DNA of 55,765 nucleotides, taken from the NCBI RefSeq assembly GCF_001641695.1, contig NZ_LSEF01000047.1, positions 38,360 through 94,124 of the forward strand, written 5' to 3'. Numbering within the stretch: the first letter of the stretch is position 1; every line of letters starts with the position of its first letter. Under the pieces are notes generated by a model, which was not told the DNA's origin, did not search any database, and saw only the letters and a program-made list of their open reading frames with translations. The position numbers and the translations under genes were made by a program. Below are positions 35,593-44,537 of the stretch, piece after piece. This stretch comes from Bradyrhizobium neotropicale. GTDB taxonomy: Bacteria > Pseudomonadota > Alphaproteobacteria > Rhizobiales > Xanthobacteraceae.

Positions 35593-36411
35593 ATGAGCTA
35601 CGTCGAAGCCACCGACACCTCCCTCCGCAAGACCGGACAGATCAAGCTGCATGGCCCAAGCGCCTTTGCTGGCATGCGCAAGGCGGGAGCGCTGGTGGCG
35701 AAGTGCCTGGACGAGCTCACCGACATCGTCGGCCCCGGCGTGCCGACCTCGCGCATCGACGAGTTCGTCCGCGAGTTCGCCTTCAGCCACGGCGCCTATC
35801 CGGCGACGCTGATGTATCGCGGCTATCGCTACTCGACCTGTACCTCGCTCAACCACGTGGTCTGCCACGGCATGCCCGGCGACCGGCCGCTGAAGGAAGG
35901 CGACATCGTCAACATCGACGTCACCTTCATCGTCGACGGCTGGTACGGCGATTCCAGCCGGATGTATGCGATCGGCCCGATCGCGCGCAAGGCTGAGCGG
36001 CTGATCGAGGTGACCTATGAGGCGATGATGCGCGGCATCGCCGCCGTGAAGCCCGGCGCCACCACCGGCGACATCGGCCACGCCATCCAGAGCTTCGTCG
36101 AGCCGCAGGGCATGAGCGTGGTGCGTGATTTCTGCGGCCACGGCCTCGGCCGCATGTTCCACGACGAGCCCAACATCATCCATATCGGCCGCCCCGGCGA
36201 AGGCGTGCAGCTCAAGCCCGGCATGTTCTTCACCATCGAGCCGATGATCAATCTCGGCAAGCCGCATGTGAAGATCCTGTCCGACGGCTGGACCGCGGTG
36301 ACCCGCGACCGCTCGCTGTCGGCGCAATTCGAGCACTCCGTCGGCGTCACCGCCACGGGCGTCGAAATCTTCACGCTGTCGGAGCGGCACGGCGAGAAGC
36401 AGATCGGCTGA
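35593..36411 (+). CDS. map: Methionine aminopeptidase, type I
   Basis: A 272-residue cytoplasmic enzyme that removes the initiator methionine. The metal ligands are visible in context: INIDVTFIVDGWYGDSSRM (two Asp), CGHGLGRMFHDEPNI (His) and the late FTIEPMI (Glu) and FEHSVGVT (Glu). Length and motifs fit type Ia. In related genomes map is usually followed closely by radC; here about 2.7 kb of other genes lies between. Confidence 0.96.
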   Translation: MSYVEATDTSLRKTGQIKLHGPSAFAGMRKAGALVAKCLDELTDIVGPGVPTSRIDEFVREFAFSHGAYPATLMYRGYRYSTCTSLNHVVCHGMPGDRPLKEGDIVNIDVTFIVDGWYGDSSRMYAIGPIARKAERLIEVTYEAMMRGIAAVKPGATTGDIGHAIQSFVEPQGMSVVRDFCGHGLGRMFHDEPNIIHIGRPGEGVQLKPGMFFTIEPMINLGKPHVKILSDGWTAVTRDRSLSAQFEHSVGVTATGVEIFTLSERHGEKQIG

Positions 36412-36444
36412 TCTCTTCGGCGCTGACTTGCACCTTCGCGACGC

Positions 36445-37041
36445 CTATCGCCGACGGCGAAATGACGATGGTGGCCGCTTGTAGGTCGCGGCAAAGGCAT
36501 CGTTGAAGCGGCGAACGCTGCCGAAGCCCGCCGCGAAGGCGATCTCGGCCAATGTCATATCGGTCTGGTCGATCAGGCGCTTGGCTTCCTGCACGCGCCG
36601 TGTCGCCGCAATCTCGCTGGGACTTGCGCCGGCATGGCGCATGAACAGGCGCAGGAGATGGCGCGGGCCGATGCCAAGGGTCACGGCAAGCTCCGCCATG
36701 GATGCACGATCCAGAAAGCCGTCATTGATCAGGCGCATCCCGCGCGCAACGGTGGTGGCCGTGCCCATCCAGGCCGGCGATCCCGGCGCAGCTTCCGGCC
36801 GGCAGCGGAGGCAGGGGCGAAAGCCGGCCCGCTCGGCGGCGGCGGCGGTCGCGTAGAAGGTGACGTTCTCGGAGCGAGCCGGGCGAACCGGACAGACCGG
36901 CCGGCAATAGATCCGCGTCGAGCGAACGCCGGAGAAGAACAGGCCGTCGAACGCGTGGGCACGCGCCAGTCTCGCCCGATCGCAGGTCTCCCAATCGAGA
37001 TGCGGTGGCAGCACTTGCGGATGGGCCGGAATTCTCGCCAT
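36445..37041 (-). CDS. AdaA-like regulator: Ada zinc domain plus AraC helix-turn-helix
   Basis: A 198-residue protein. The Ada metal-binding domain has all four zinc cysteines, Cys46, Cys50, Cys77 and Cys80 (IYCRPVC ... PCLRC); Cys46 corresponds to the residue that accepts methyl groups from DNA phosphotriesters. An AraC-type domain follows (LAVTLGIGPRHLLRLF ... AFAAGFGSVRRFNDAF). It resembles the first half of Ada-type AlkA fusions, but ends after PPSSFRRRR with neither a glycosylase nor a methyltransferase domain, as in Bacillus AdaA. It is predicted to sense alkylation damage. No partner repair gene is adjacent. Divergent from the EamA gene. Confidence 0.88.
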   Translation of the reverse strand: MARIPAHPQVLPPHLDWETCDRARLARAHAFDGLFFSGVRSTRIYCRPVCPVRPARSENVTFYATAAAAERAGFRPCLRCRPEAAPGSPAWMGTATTVARGMRLINDGFLDRASMAELAVTLGIGPRHLLRLFMRHAGASPSEIAATRRVQEAKRLIDQTDMTLAEIAFAAGFGSVRRFNDAFAATYKRPPSSFRRRR

Positions 37042-37173
37042 GAACGAAAAGGTAGTCTCAACCCATGCCGCCGAGTAGCTGAAATCGGACTCGATCGGTC
37101 GATGAGGTCCGAATTCAGCCAGCCTGCGCCGCCGCTCCGGATCATGGTGCCGACACATCCCGGAGCAGATCGC

Positions 37174-38115
37174 ATGAACACGCAGGCGCAGCAGGCAACG
37201 TCGGAGCAAACCTTTCTCACACGCGAGATCTGGCTCCTGCTGCTCCTGTCGCTGATCTGGGGCAGTTCGTTCACGCTGATCAAGGTGGCGATCCCCTCGA
37301 TTCCGCCGTTCACCATGGTCGCCGCGCGCGTGACGATCGCAGCAATTCTCCTGATCCTGATAGCGAGCGCGCAGGGGCACTTCCTTCCGCGCCAGAGATC
37401 GGTGTGGGCCGCTTTCCTCGTGCAAGGGCTGCTGCAAAGCGCATTGCCGTTCACCCTGATCAGTTGGGGCGAGATGCATATCGCGAGCGGGCTCGCCGGC
37501 GTGCTCAATGCAACCCCGCCGATGTTCGTGCTCGCGCTCGCGATGTTCACCGGACGCGGGCGCCGAACGATCAGCGGCCAAAAGATCATTGGCGTCGGTC
37601 TTGGCCTTGCGGGCGTCGCAATGACGATGCGCATCGATGCGCGGTCCGGGATCGGCACGGCAGCGCCGCTGGCGCAAGCGGCGGTGCTCGGCGCAAGCCT
37701 GAGCTACGCGCTCGCGCCGATTTGGGGCCAACGGTTCTCGAACCTGCCGGCAATCGTGACGGCGGCCGGCGCCATGAGCTGCGCCGCGATTTTGATGGTC
37801 CCCGCGGCCGCCGCTCTCGAGCAGCCGTGGAGGCTGGCACCGACGGCACAGGCGATCGCAGCGGTCATCGCTCTCGCGGTCGTCTGCACCGCGCTCGCGA
37901 TGGTGATCTATTTCCGGCTGATCCACACGCTAGGCCCACTCGGCACGACCAGCGGAAGCTACCTGCGCGCGGGATTCGCGGTTGCGCTCGGCATCGCTCT
38001 GCTTGGCGAGCGCTTGACCTGGTCTGGTCTGGCCGGAATGGTGCTCATTGTGGCCGGGGTGGTGGCTGTTACAGCACCTTCGCGGAAGCGAAACGCCGAG
38101 AAACCGTCGATCTGA
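37174..38115 (+). CDS. EamA/DMT-family metabolite exporter
   Basis: A 313-residue inner-membrane protein with ten predicted helices in two EamA repeats (IWGSSFTLIKVAIPSIPPFTMVAAR opens the first; SLSYALAPIWGQRF the second). DMT transporters export amino acids, nucleosides or drugs; the substrate is unknown. The ATG preceded by CGGAG is preferred over one ten codons upstream. It is divergent from the Ada-type regulator, which may control it, and is followed by the dioxygenase gene. Confidence 0.9.
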   Translation: MNTQAQQATSEQTFLTREIWLLLLLSLIWGSSFTLIKVAIPSIPPFTMVAARVTIAAILLILIASAQGHFLPRQRSVWAAFLVQGLLQSALPFTLISWGEMHIASGLAGVLNATPPMFVLALAMFTGRGRRTISGQKIIGVGLGLAGVAMTMRIDARSGIGTAAPLAQAAVLGASLSYALAPIWGQRFSNLPAIVTAAGAMSCAAILMVPAAAALEQPWRLAPTAQAIAAVIALAVVCTALAMVIYFRLIHTLGPLGTTSGSYLRAGFAVALGIALLGERLTWSGLAGMVLIVAGVVAVTAPSRKRNAEKPSI

Positions 38116-38194
38116 TTGCGGCCATTATCACGGCCTGATCTTGCCATCCTGCCTGCCGATCACGATCTCTCGTTGGGGCGGACAGGAGAGACGA

Positions 38195-39055
38195 TTGGCC
38201 AAGTCAACGCGTCGCGGCTTCCTTGGATTCGTGTCGGCCAGCGCTGCGGGCCTGCTGCAAACCCGCGCGCAAGCGGCTTCCGAGCCCGCCGTCAGCTCCA
38301 GCGAGCCGGCCTGCATCCTGACGCCGCAGGCGGAGGAAGGGCCGTTCTATGCCGACCCGAAACTCGTTCGTTCCGACATCACGGAAGGCAGGCCCGGCGT
38401 GCCGCTGACGCTGCGGCTGCGCGTGATCGAGGCGGGGCCCTGCACGGCAATCAAGGGCGCCCGGGTCGATATCTGGCATTGCGACGCGAAGGGCCTCTAC
38501 TCCGCCTATCCCGGTCAGGGCGACGGCCACGATATCGATGCGACCGGCAAGACGTTCCTGCGTGGCACGCAGATGACCGACGAGGCCGGCTGGGCCCTGT
38601 TCAACACCATCTATCCCGGCTGGTATGACGGCCGCACCACGCACATCCATTTCAAGGTGTTTCTCGACGATCGCACAGTGCTGACCGGGCAGACCTTCCT
38701 GCCCGACGCGCTGAACGAGTTCATCTACACCAACGTCCCCGCCTACAAGGACCGCGCCCGGCAGCGCACGATCATCAACGCTAATGACCACGTGATCGAG
38801 CGCTCCGATCCCGAGCATCGCGCCTTCTGCGCCGTGAAGGAGGAGCGCGACCGCTACGTCGCGACACTGACGCTCGGCGTCGACCGCCGCACTGACGCGA
38901 CCGTCGGGCACGCCGGTCCGCCACCACCCCCGCCGGGCATGCGCGGTGGACCTCCGCCTGGCCCACCGCCGTCAGGCATGGGCGGACCGATGTTCGGACG
39001 CCCGATCAAGGACCGGCTCGCCGCGCTGGTGCCGGGGTTGAAGCCGCGCCGCTAG
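38195..39055 (+). CDS. Tat-exported intradiol dioxygenase-like protein
   Basis: A 286-residue protein. A twin-arginine signal (TRRGFLGF) leads to cleavage near AQAAS. The intradiol ring-cleavage fold follows, with predicted Fe(III) ligands Tyr102 (GLYSAY), Tyr144 (PGWYDG), His150 and His152 (THIHF). The enzymes open catechol-type rings between the hydroxyls; extracytoplasmic members are less studied and may act on aromatic or lignin-derived catechols. The C-terminus is Pro/Gly-rich (PPPPPPGMRGGPPPGPPP). The start is a TTG with AGGAGAG at ideal distance and is required for the Tat motif. Confidence 0.9.
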   Translation: MAKSTRRGFLGFVSASAAGLLQTRAQAASEPAVSSSEPACILTPQAEEGPFYADPKLVRSDITEGRPGVPLTLRLRVIEAGPCTAIKGARVDIWHCDAKGLYSAYPGQGDGHDIDATGKTFLRGTQMTDEAGWALFNTIYPGWYDGRTTHIHFKVFLDDRTVLTGQTFLPDALNEFIYTNVPAYKDRARQRTIINANDHVIERSDPEHRAFCAVKEERDRYVATLTLGVDRRTDATVGHAGPPPPPPGMRGGPPPGPPPSGMGGPMFGRPIKDRLAALVPGLKPRR

Positions 39056-39115
39056 AACCGCATCGCCGCAATTGGCGGTTGCAAAAGAAATGACCCGCGG
39101 CGATGCTGGCGCGCG

Positions 39116-39835
39116 ATGCCCGCCAAATCCAGCGTCCCGCCCAAGTCGCCCGAGCCTGCCGAGCCGCCGCACTATCACGGCCACCGCGAGCGGCTGCGCG
39201 AGCGCTTCTATAGCGCAGGTCCGGATGCGCTGAGCGACTACGAGCTGCTGGAGATGGCGCTGTTTCCGGCGCTGCCACGTCGCGACACCAAGCCGCTCGC
39301 AAAGACGCTGATCAAGACGTTCGGCTCGTTCGCCGAGGTCGTTCATGCGCCTGTCGCACGGCTGCGCGAGGTCGAAGGCGTCGGCGAATCCGCCATCAAC
39401 CAGCTCAAGCTGATCGCAGCCGCGGCGAGCCGCGTGACCAAGGGCGAGGTCAACAGCCGCAACGCTCTGTCGTCGTGGAACGAGGTGATCGACTATTGCC
39501 GCTCCAGCATGGCGTTTGCCGACAAGGAGCAATTCCGTCTGCTCTTCCTCGACAAGCGCAACCAGCTCATCGCCGACGAGGTGCAGCAGACCGGCACCGT
39601 CGACCACACCCCGGTCTATCCGCGCGAGGTGATCAAGCGCGCGCTTGAACTCTCGGCAACCGCGCTGATCCTGGTGCACAACCATCCTTCCGGCGATCCC
39701 TCGCCGTCCCAGGCCGACATCCAGATGACCAAGGCCATCATCGACATCGCAAAACCGCTCGGCATCGCCGTGCACGACCACATCATCGTCGGCAAGAGCG
39801 GGCACGCCAGCCTGCGCGGGATGCGGCTGATCTAG
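39116..39835 (+). CDS. radC: RadC-family JAB/MPN domain protein
   Basis: A 239-residue protein with an N-terminal helix-hairpin-helix-like part ([16 protein letters not shown]) and a C-terminal JAMM metalloprotease-like domain ([16 protein letters not shown]). Despite its name, a role in DNA repair is not established; the metal site is intact. The proline-rich first 20 residues are probably disordered. It is placed downstream of map as in related genomes, but after an insert. Confidence 0.94.
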   Translation: MPAKSSVPPKSPEPAEPPHYHGHRERLRERFYSAGPDALSDYELLEMALFPALPRRDTKPLAKTLIKTFGSFAEVVHAPVARLREVEGVGESAINQLKLIAAAASRVTKGEVNSRNALSSWNEVIDYCRSSMAFADKEQFRLLFLDKRNQLIADEVQQTGTVDHTPVYPREVIKRALELSATALILVHNHPSGDPSPSQADIQMTKAIIDIAKPLGIAVHDHIIVGKSGHASLRGMRLI

Positions 39836-39861
39836 GCTCCGAATCAAGTGACAAGGACACA

Positions 39862-40650
39862 ATGAGCGACTGGCTGCACAATTTGCCGGTGCCGTGGATG
39901 GCGCTGGTGATCTTCGGATTCACCTTTCTGCTGGCCGCGGCCATCTTCGCCGCCGTCGCGATGATCGCGACGGAGGAGCGCGCGAAATCGCTGAAGGCGA
40001 TCTCGCCCGGCATGCTGCCGGTGCTCGGCATCATCTTCGGCCTGTTCGTCGCCTTCACCGCGGCGCAGGTCTGGGGTGACAGCGACCGCGCCAGCGCGGC
40101 AGTGAGCCGTGAGGCCAGCGCGCTCAGAAGCGCCGTGCTGCTGGCGGCGGGCCTGCCGGCCGAGCAGGAGGGACGGTTACGCGGGCTGGTGCGCGACTAT
40201 ATCGGGCAGGCCGCGACGGTGGAGTGGCCGATGATGGCGCATCAGGCGATATCGCTGAAGGAGACACCGCCGGCGCTCGCCGAAGCGTTGCAGCTCGTCG
40301 TCACCATGACGCCGCAGGGCCGGGGTCAGGAGACCGTTCAGCGCGAGATCATCGCCGCGCTCCAGCAGGCGCTGGATGCGCGACGGCAGCGGATCATCGT
40401 CAGCCTCGCCGCGGTGAATTCGGTCAAATGGTGGTGCCTGTACCTCCAGGCTGCCTGCGCGCTGCTGGCGATCGGCCTGGTTCATTGCGACAACCGCCTC
40501 GGAGGGGCAATCGCAATGGGGCTGTTCGCGACCGGCGTCGCCACCTCGGTGCTCTTGATCGCCGCGCATGACCGGCCGTTTGCCGGTCAGGTCTCGATCC
40601 ATCCGGAGCCGCTGTTGCAGATCATGCCGGACGCAACGGCAAGGAACTAG
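39862..40650 (+). CDS. DUF4239 (bestrophin-like) membrane protein
   Basis: A 262-residue protein with two N-terminal helices (LVIFGFTFLLAAAIFAAVAMI and MLPVLGIIFGLFVAFTAAQVW), a helical soluble middle, and two C-terminal helices. The layout and the GLFVAFTAAQVW motif are those of DUF4239, recently linked to bestrophin-like proteins. Function is unproven. The ATG follows AAGGACAC. It converges with the glycine-zipper gene 21 bp away. Confidence 0.8.
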   Translation: MSDWLHNLPVPWMALVIFGFTFLLAAAIFAAVAMIATEERAKSLKAISPGMLPVLGIIFGLFVAFTAAQVWGDSDRASAAVSREASALRSAVLLAAGLPAEQEGRLRGLVRDYIGQAATVEWPMMAHQAISLKETPPALAEALQLVVTMTPQGRGQETVQREIIAALQQALDARRQRIIVSLAAVNSVKWWCLYLQAACALLAIGLVHCDNRLGGAIAMGLFATGVATSVLLIAAHDRPFAGQVSIHPEPLLQIMPDATARN

Positions 40651-40671
40651 AGCGCGAAGGCTCGTAGCCGC

Positions 40672-40977
40672 TCAGTAGCAATACCGGGAATCGACGCGGA
40701 CGTAGTAACCGTCGGGACGCTGCATGTAGCAGCCGCGCTGGTAGGCATAGTAGCCTGAGCGGCGCCGCTCGCCTTCGGAGGCGATCGCAGCACCCGTGCC
40801 GGCGCCGACAACGGCGCCGATTGCGGCTCCGCGGCCGCCGCCAAGCGCCCCGCCGAGGATCGCTCCGCCGACGCCGCCGATGATGGCGCCGCCGACGGCA
40901 TCCTGGGCCGCCGCCTCATGGACCGGTATCGCCATGGCAACCGTCAGACACGCCGCAATTCCAAGACCACGAAGCAT
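40672..40977 (-). CDS. Secreted glycine-zipper protein
   Basis: A 101-residue protein with a signal peptide to about residue 25 (EAAAQD) and a glycine-zipper stretch (GGAIIGGVGGAILGGALGG), followed by a tyrosine/arginine-rich tail with two cysteines (GCYMQRPDGYYVRVDSRYCY). Glycine zippers insert into or associate with membranes; related proteins are outer-membrane lipoprotein-like. GGGAGGG precedes the ATG. Exact role unknown. Confidence 0.85.
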   Translation of the reverse strand: MLRGLGIAACLTVAMAIPVHEAAAQDAVGGAIIGGVGGAILGGALGGGRGAAIGAVVGAGTGAAIASEGERRRSGYYAYQRGCYMQRPDGYYVRVDSRYCY

Positions 40978-41121
40978 TTTGAGCCCTCCCTGTGCTGACG
41001 CCAGTCATAGCGTCGGATGCGGGTTCCAGCCAGAACAATCATCGCCATTTGAGGACTGACGCGCCACGCGGTGTCGCCGGGGGCTCAGAGCAGATGCGGT
41101 CCGGCGGGGCGAAATTCCCGT

Positions 41122-41496
41122 TCAGGGACTGATCCAGCGTTGCACGGCTTCGGCCGTGTCGGCAGGCGTCGTGTTGAAGCAGATCGCGGCCTTCGGTGCC
41201 AGCTGGTGGACGAGGTTGAGCACCTTCTCGAACAGCAGGAGACGCTCCCTCGGCTCGCGCAGGCCCGCGCCGATGACGATGCAATCGAAGCTCTCATCGC
41301 GCAACGCCGCCGTGACGGCGGCTTCCGCGGTGGCATCGAAATCGATCAGGCAGCTCGTAACCTCGAAGCCGAGACCGCGTAGCCGCAGCAATTGCGCCTC
41401 GATGTAGTTGCGGACGAGTTCGGGCGTGAGCTGCGGGAATGCGCTGTAGTCGACGCTGCCCGGTTCGATGCCGATCGCAAGAACGCGCTTGGTCAT
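41122..41496 (-). CDS. Small alpha/beta protein of unknown function under an EcfG-type promoter
   Basis: A 124-residue soluble protein of alternating strands and helices: MTKRVLAIGIEPGSVDY, LRGLGFEVTSCLIDF, FDCIVIGAGLREPRERLLLFEKVLNLVHQLAPKAAICFNT. The strand order suggests a flavodoxin/Rossmann-like fold, but no cofactor motif is certain. I do not recognise the family beyond that. An EcfG-type promoter ends 33 bp before the start, suggesting a general-stress gene. Confidence 0.8.
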   Translation of the reverse strand: MTKRVLAIGIEPGSVDYSAFPQLTPELVRNYIEAQLLRLRGLGFEVTSCLIDFDATAEAAVTAALRDESFDCIVIGAGLREPRERLLLFEKVLNLVHQLAPKAAICFNTTPADTAEAVQRWISP

Positions 41497-41528
41497 GCGG
41501 GGCTCCCAGCGGGATCATCTCTGTCGAT

Positions 41529-41554
41529 AACGGATGACGGCTCCGGCCGGTTCC
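41529..41554 (-). promoter_or_regulatory. EcfG-type (general stress) promoter
   Basis: On the minus strand GGAAC, 17 bases, CGTT: a match to the EcfG consensus at the alternative spacing. The -10 ends 33 bases before the ATG of 41122-41496. The rest of the gap up to 41778 shows no gene. Confidence 0.65.
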
Positions 41555-41778
41555 CGGCTCCCCGCGTCGTCGTATCGCTGTTTGCGCAGAAGATTGCGGC
41601 GTTTGATCGCAGCAACGTCAGCGATTTCGCGCCGGCCGTGTAAGCCATTTCACACGCACTTGTTCGGGCTGCCTGCAAAATTGCGTCCATTGCGCCGAGA
41701 GCTCCTGCCGCGATGGCGGCACGCAGCTCAAACGAGCATGGAGATCCAAGCAATTTTAGCATTTCGCGGGAGCGGGAA

Positions 41779-43152
41779 ATGGTATCATTTCAGAGCTTGA
41801 AAAGCGAATATGAGAGGAATTGGACCAATCTTCAGATCCGGCCCTCACGCCTCGACGATGCGAACGCGGTGGCGCATCGGGCGATCAACGGCAAGACGGC
41901 CTATCAGCAGATCGAGCAACGCACCGGTGTACCCTGGCATTTCGTTGCCCTCTGCCACTATCGCGAGTCCAATTTCGATTTCGACACCTATCTCGGCAAC
42001 GGCCAGTCGCTCAACCGCATGACCACCATCGTGCCGAAGGGGCGCGGCCCGTTCAGCTCGTTCGTCGACGGCGCCGTGGACGCGCTGAGAATCCAGGACT
42101 TCGTCGGCGCAACGGACTGGAGCGCCGCGCGCACCCTGTTCCGGCTCGAGGCCTTCAACGGCTTCGGCTATCACGCCAAGGGCGTCAACTCGCCTTATCT
42201 CTATGGCGGCTCAACGCTCTACGGCCCGCCCGAGGCGAGGCCCGGCAAGTTCGTCCGCGACCACGTGTTCGATCCGAGCAACGTCGACTCGCAACTCGGC
42301 ACCGCCGTGATCCTGCACGCGATGATGACGCTCGATCCCTCGATCACCCTTAACGGCAGCCCGCCGGGCGCGGGCAATCCCGAGCCCGATGACGAAATGG
42401 CGGCGACGGTTCTTCTGATGCAGCAGGCGCTGAACCGGCTCGGCGCCAATCCGCCGCTCGCCGAGGACGGCATCAGCGGGCCGAGAACCAAGGCAGCGGT
42501 CTCGCGATTTCAGCAGCAGAACGGCATCAAGGATTCCGGCTTGCTCGATGCCGCCACCATTGCCGCCATCACGCGGGCGTCCCAGCCGGTCACCGTGATG
42601 CCACCCGTGGACATGTCGCAGATCCTGATGCGGCTGGAGGACCTCGCGCAGCTGGTGCGGCCACCGACAGGAGGTACGGCACCGGGCGGCGTCACAACGG
42701 CGACCAACGATCCGATCAGCCTGTTCGAACGCCTCTTCTCCCTCCTCAACAAGCAGGCTCCCATGCCTGGAACAGTCACTCCGACCAACCCCGCTCCCGT
42801 CGACCAGTTGAAGCAGGTCGTCGAGATGCTCGGCACATTGCTCAACAACAACGGCAAGCCCGTGCTCGGCCAGGTCAATGGCGCGCTCGGCGAGACGATC
42901 GGCAAGCTCCTCGACGGCAGGAAGACCGCGCTCGGCGTCGGCGGCACGCTCATCACCGCGCTGCTCTCAGCGGTGACGGCAAGCCCCGATGCGGGAGGCC
43001 TCGCCGGGCTGTTCGGAACGATCGTGTCGGCGGTGCCGGGTCTCGGTCAGTTCGCCATGCCGGTCTTCCTGGCGCTCTCAGCCTGGGGCGTGCTCGGCAA
43101 GCTGGAGAAATGGGCACAGGGCACCGCGCCGCCGCCCAAGCCGGTGACCTAA
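41779..43152 (+). CDS. Lysozyme-like peptidoglycan-binding protein
   Basis: A 457-residue protein. Residues about 35-195 look like a lysozyme-type glycosidase domain as in phage-like lysins (RTGVPWHFVALCHYRESNFDF, where the Glu is a candidate catalytic residue, and GFGYHAKGVNSPYLYGGS). Residues about 215-275 are a peptidoglycan-binding repeat (LNRLGANPPLAEDGISGPRTKAAVSRFQ). A Pro/Gly/Thr linker follows, then a hydrophobic C-terminus (LAGLFGTIVSAVPGLGQFAMPVFLALSAWGVLG). There is no signal peptide. It may be a domesticated endolysin. No holin or phage genes are nearby. The chosen ATG follows GCGGGA. Confidence 0.8.
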   Translation: MVSFQSLKSEYERNWTNLQIRPSRLDDANAVAHRAINGKTAYQQIEQRTGVPWHFVALCHYRESNFDFDTYLGNGQSLNRMTTIVPKGRGPFSSFVDGAVDALRIQDFVGATDWSAARTLFRLEAFNGFGYHAKGVNSPYLYGGSTLYGPPEARPGKFVRDHVFDPSNVDSQLGTAVILHAMMTLDPSITLNGSPPGAGNPEPDDEMAATVLLMQQALNRLGANPPLAEDGISGPRTKAAVSRFQQQNGIKDSGLLDAATIAAITRASQPVTVMPPVDMSQILMRLEDLAQLVRPPTGGTAPGGVTTATNDPISLFERLFSLLNKQAPMPGTVTPTNPAPVDQLKQVVEMLGTLLNNNGKPVLGQVNGALGETIGKLLDGRKTALGVGGTLITALLSAVTASPDAGGLAGLFGTIVSAVPGLGQFAMPVFLALSAWGVLGKLEKWAQGTAPPPKPVT

Positions 43153-43231
43153 AGCGCCGACCCGCGCGAGGCGGCGCGCCTACTGACGCAGCATGATCAG
43201 GGGACTTGCTGCGCAGCGGCTCCAGCGAGGC

Positions 43232-44506
43232 TCAAGCCGTGCCGTCGACATCGGCCATGGCTGCCGCGCGTCGTTCCATCAACACGCGCTCGCGCGCATT
43301 GGTCGCAAGACGGGCAGCGGTCTCGAACGATGCGCGCGCCTCGGCGAAGCGGCCGAGCCTTTGCAGGAGGTCGCCGCGGACAGCCTGGAGATGGTGATAC
43401 GCCCTGAGTGCCGGCTCATCCGCGATCAGGTCCACGAGATCGAGCCCGGCCTGCGGCCCTTCGGCCATGCCAAGCGCGACCGCCCGGTTGAGCTCGATCA
43501 CGGGCGAGCGCACCTGCGCCGCAAGCTGACCATAGAGCTCTGCGATGCGCCGCCAGTCGGTAGCTGCGGCGCTCTCCGCCGTAGCGTGACACGCGACGAT
43601 CGTGGCCTGCAGCGTGTAGAACCCGCCGGCACCGCCAAGGTCGCGCGCGCGACCGAGCGCGCGAAGGCCACGGCCGATCTGGAGCCTGTCCCAGAGCCTG
43701 CGATCCTGGTCCATCAGCAGGATGGGCTCGCCATCGATGCCGGTGCGGGCCCGCGTCCGCGCGGCATTCAGCTCCATCAGCGCCGTGAGACCGTGCACCT
43801 CCGGCTCGAGCGGCGCGAGCCCAACCAGCACCCGCCCCATGCGCAGAGCCTCGTCGCAGAGCTGCGGCCGCAGCCATTCCTCGCCGCGTGAGGCCGCGTA
43901 GCCCTCGTTGAAGATGAGATAGATGACCTCGAGCACCGAGGCGAGACGCTCCGAGAGCGCCTCGCCGCTTGGGGTCTCGTAGGCGAGGCCCGACCGCGAG
44001 AGCGTGCGCTTGGCGCGGACGATGCGCTGGGCGACGGTTGCCTCCGTGACCAGGAACGCGCGTGCGATCTCATCGGTGGTCAGGCCGCAGATCATGCGCA
44101 GCGCCAGCGCCGCGCGGGCCTGCCGCGGCAGCAGCGGATGACAGGCGGTGAAGATCAACCGCACCCATTCGTCACCGATGTCGTCGTCGAGGGCGGCGTC
44201 GAAATCCGGCATCGCTTCCTGCTCCTGCATCAGGTCGCGCGTCAGCACCTCCTGCTTGCGGGTGAGCATTTTGGCCCGACGCAAATGGTCGAGCGCACGG
44301 CGCTTGGCTGTCGCAACCAGCCAGGCGCCGGGATTGTCCGGCACTCCGCTGAGCGGCCAGACTTCCAGCGCGGCAACCAGTGCGTCCTGGGTCAATTCCT
44401 CCGCAAGCGGCACGTCCCGCAGCATGCGCGACAGCGTCGTGATCAGCCGCGGCTGCACGACGCGCCATGCGGCACGGATCGCACGATCGGTGTCGGCGGC
44501 CGTCAT
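43232..44506 (-). CDS. ECF sigma factor, ECF42 type, with long C-terminal extension
   Basis: A 424-residue sigma factor: region 2 with LAEELTQDALVAALEVWP, region 4 with LTTDEIARAFLVTEATVAQRIVRAKRTL, then about 240 residues of TPR-like extension (VIYLIFNEGYAAS..., ELNRAVALGMAEGPQAGL) typical of the ECF42 group. That group has no classic anti-sigma factor; the extension is thought to control activity, and the gene is paired with a DGPF/YCII protein, as here 31 bp upstream. The start ATG is chosen to give the standard N-terminus; the longer frame is antisense overlap. Confidence 0.92.
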   Translation of the reverse strand: MTAADTDRAIRAAWRVVQPRLITTLSRMLRDVPLAEELTQDALVAALEVWPLSGVPDNPGAWLVATAKRRALDHLRRAKMLTRKQEVLTRDLMQEQEAMPDFDAALDDDIGDEWVRLIFTACHPLLPRQARAALALRMICGLTTDEIARAFLVTEATVAQRIVRAKRTLSRSGLAYETPSGEALSERLASVLEVIYLIFNEGYAASRGEEWLRPQLCDEALRMGRVLVGLAPLEPEVHGLTALMELNAARTRARTGIDGEPILLMDQDRRLWDRLQIGRGLRALGRARDLGGAGGFYTLQATIVACHATAESAAATDWRRIAELYGQLAAQVRSPVIELNRAVALGMAEGPQAGLDLVDLIADEPALRAYHHLQAVRGDLLQRLGRFAEARASFETAARLATNARERVLMERRAAAMADVDGTA

Positions 44507-44537
44507 CGCCGCCGACTGAGACGAGCGATGGCGTCCA

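Noticed and set aside
41522..41527. TGTCGA on the plus strand, as a possible second ECF42 promoter
   Set aside because: No CGTC/CGAC at the right spacing, and it lies inside the EcfG-type promoter region of the opposite strand.
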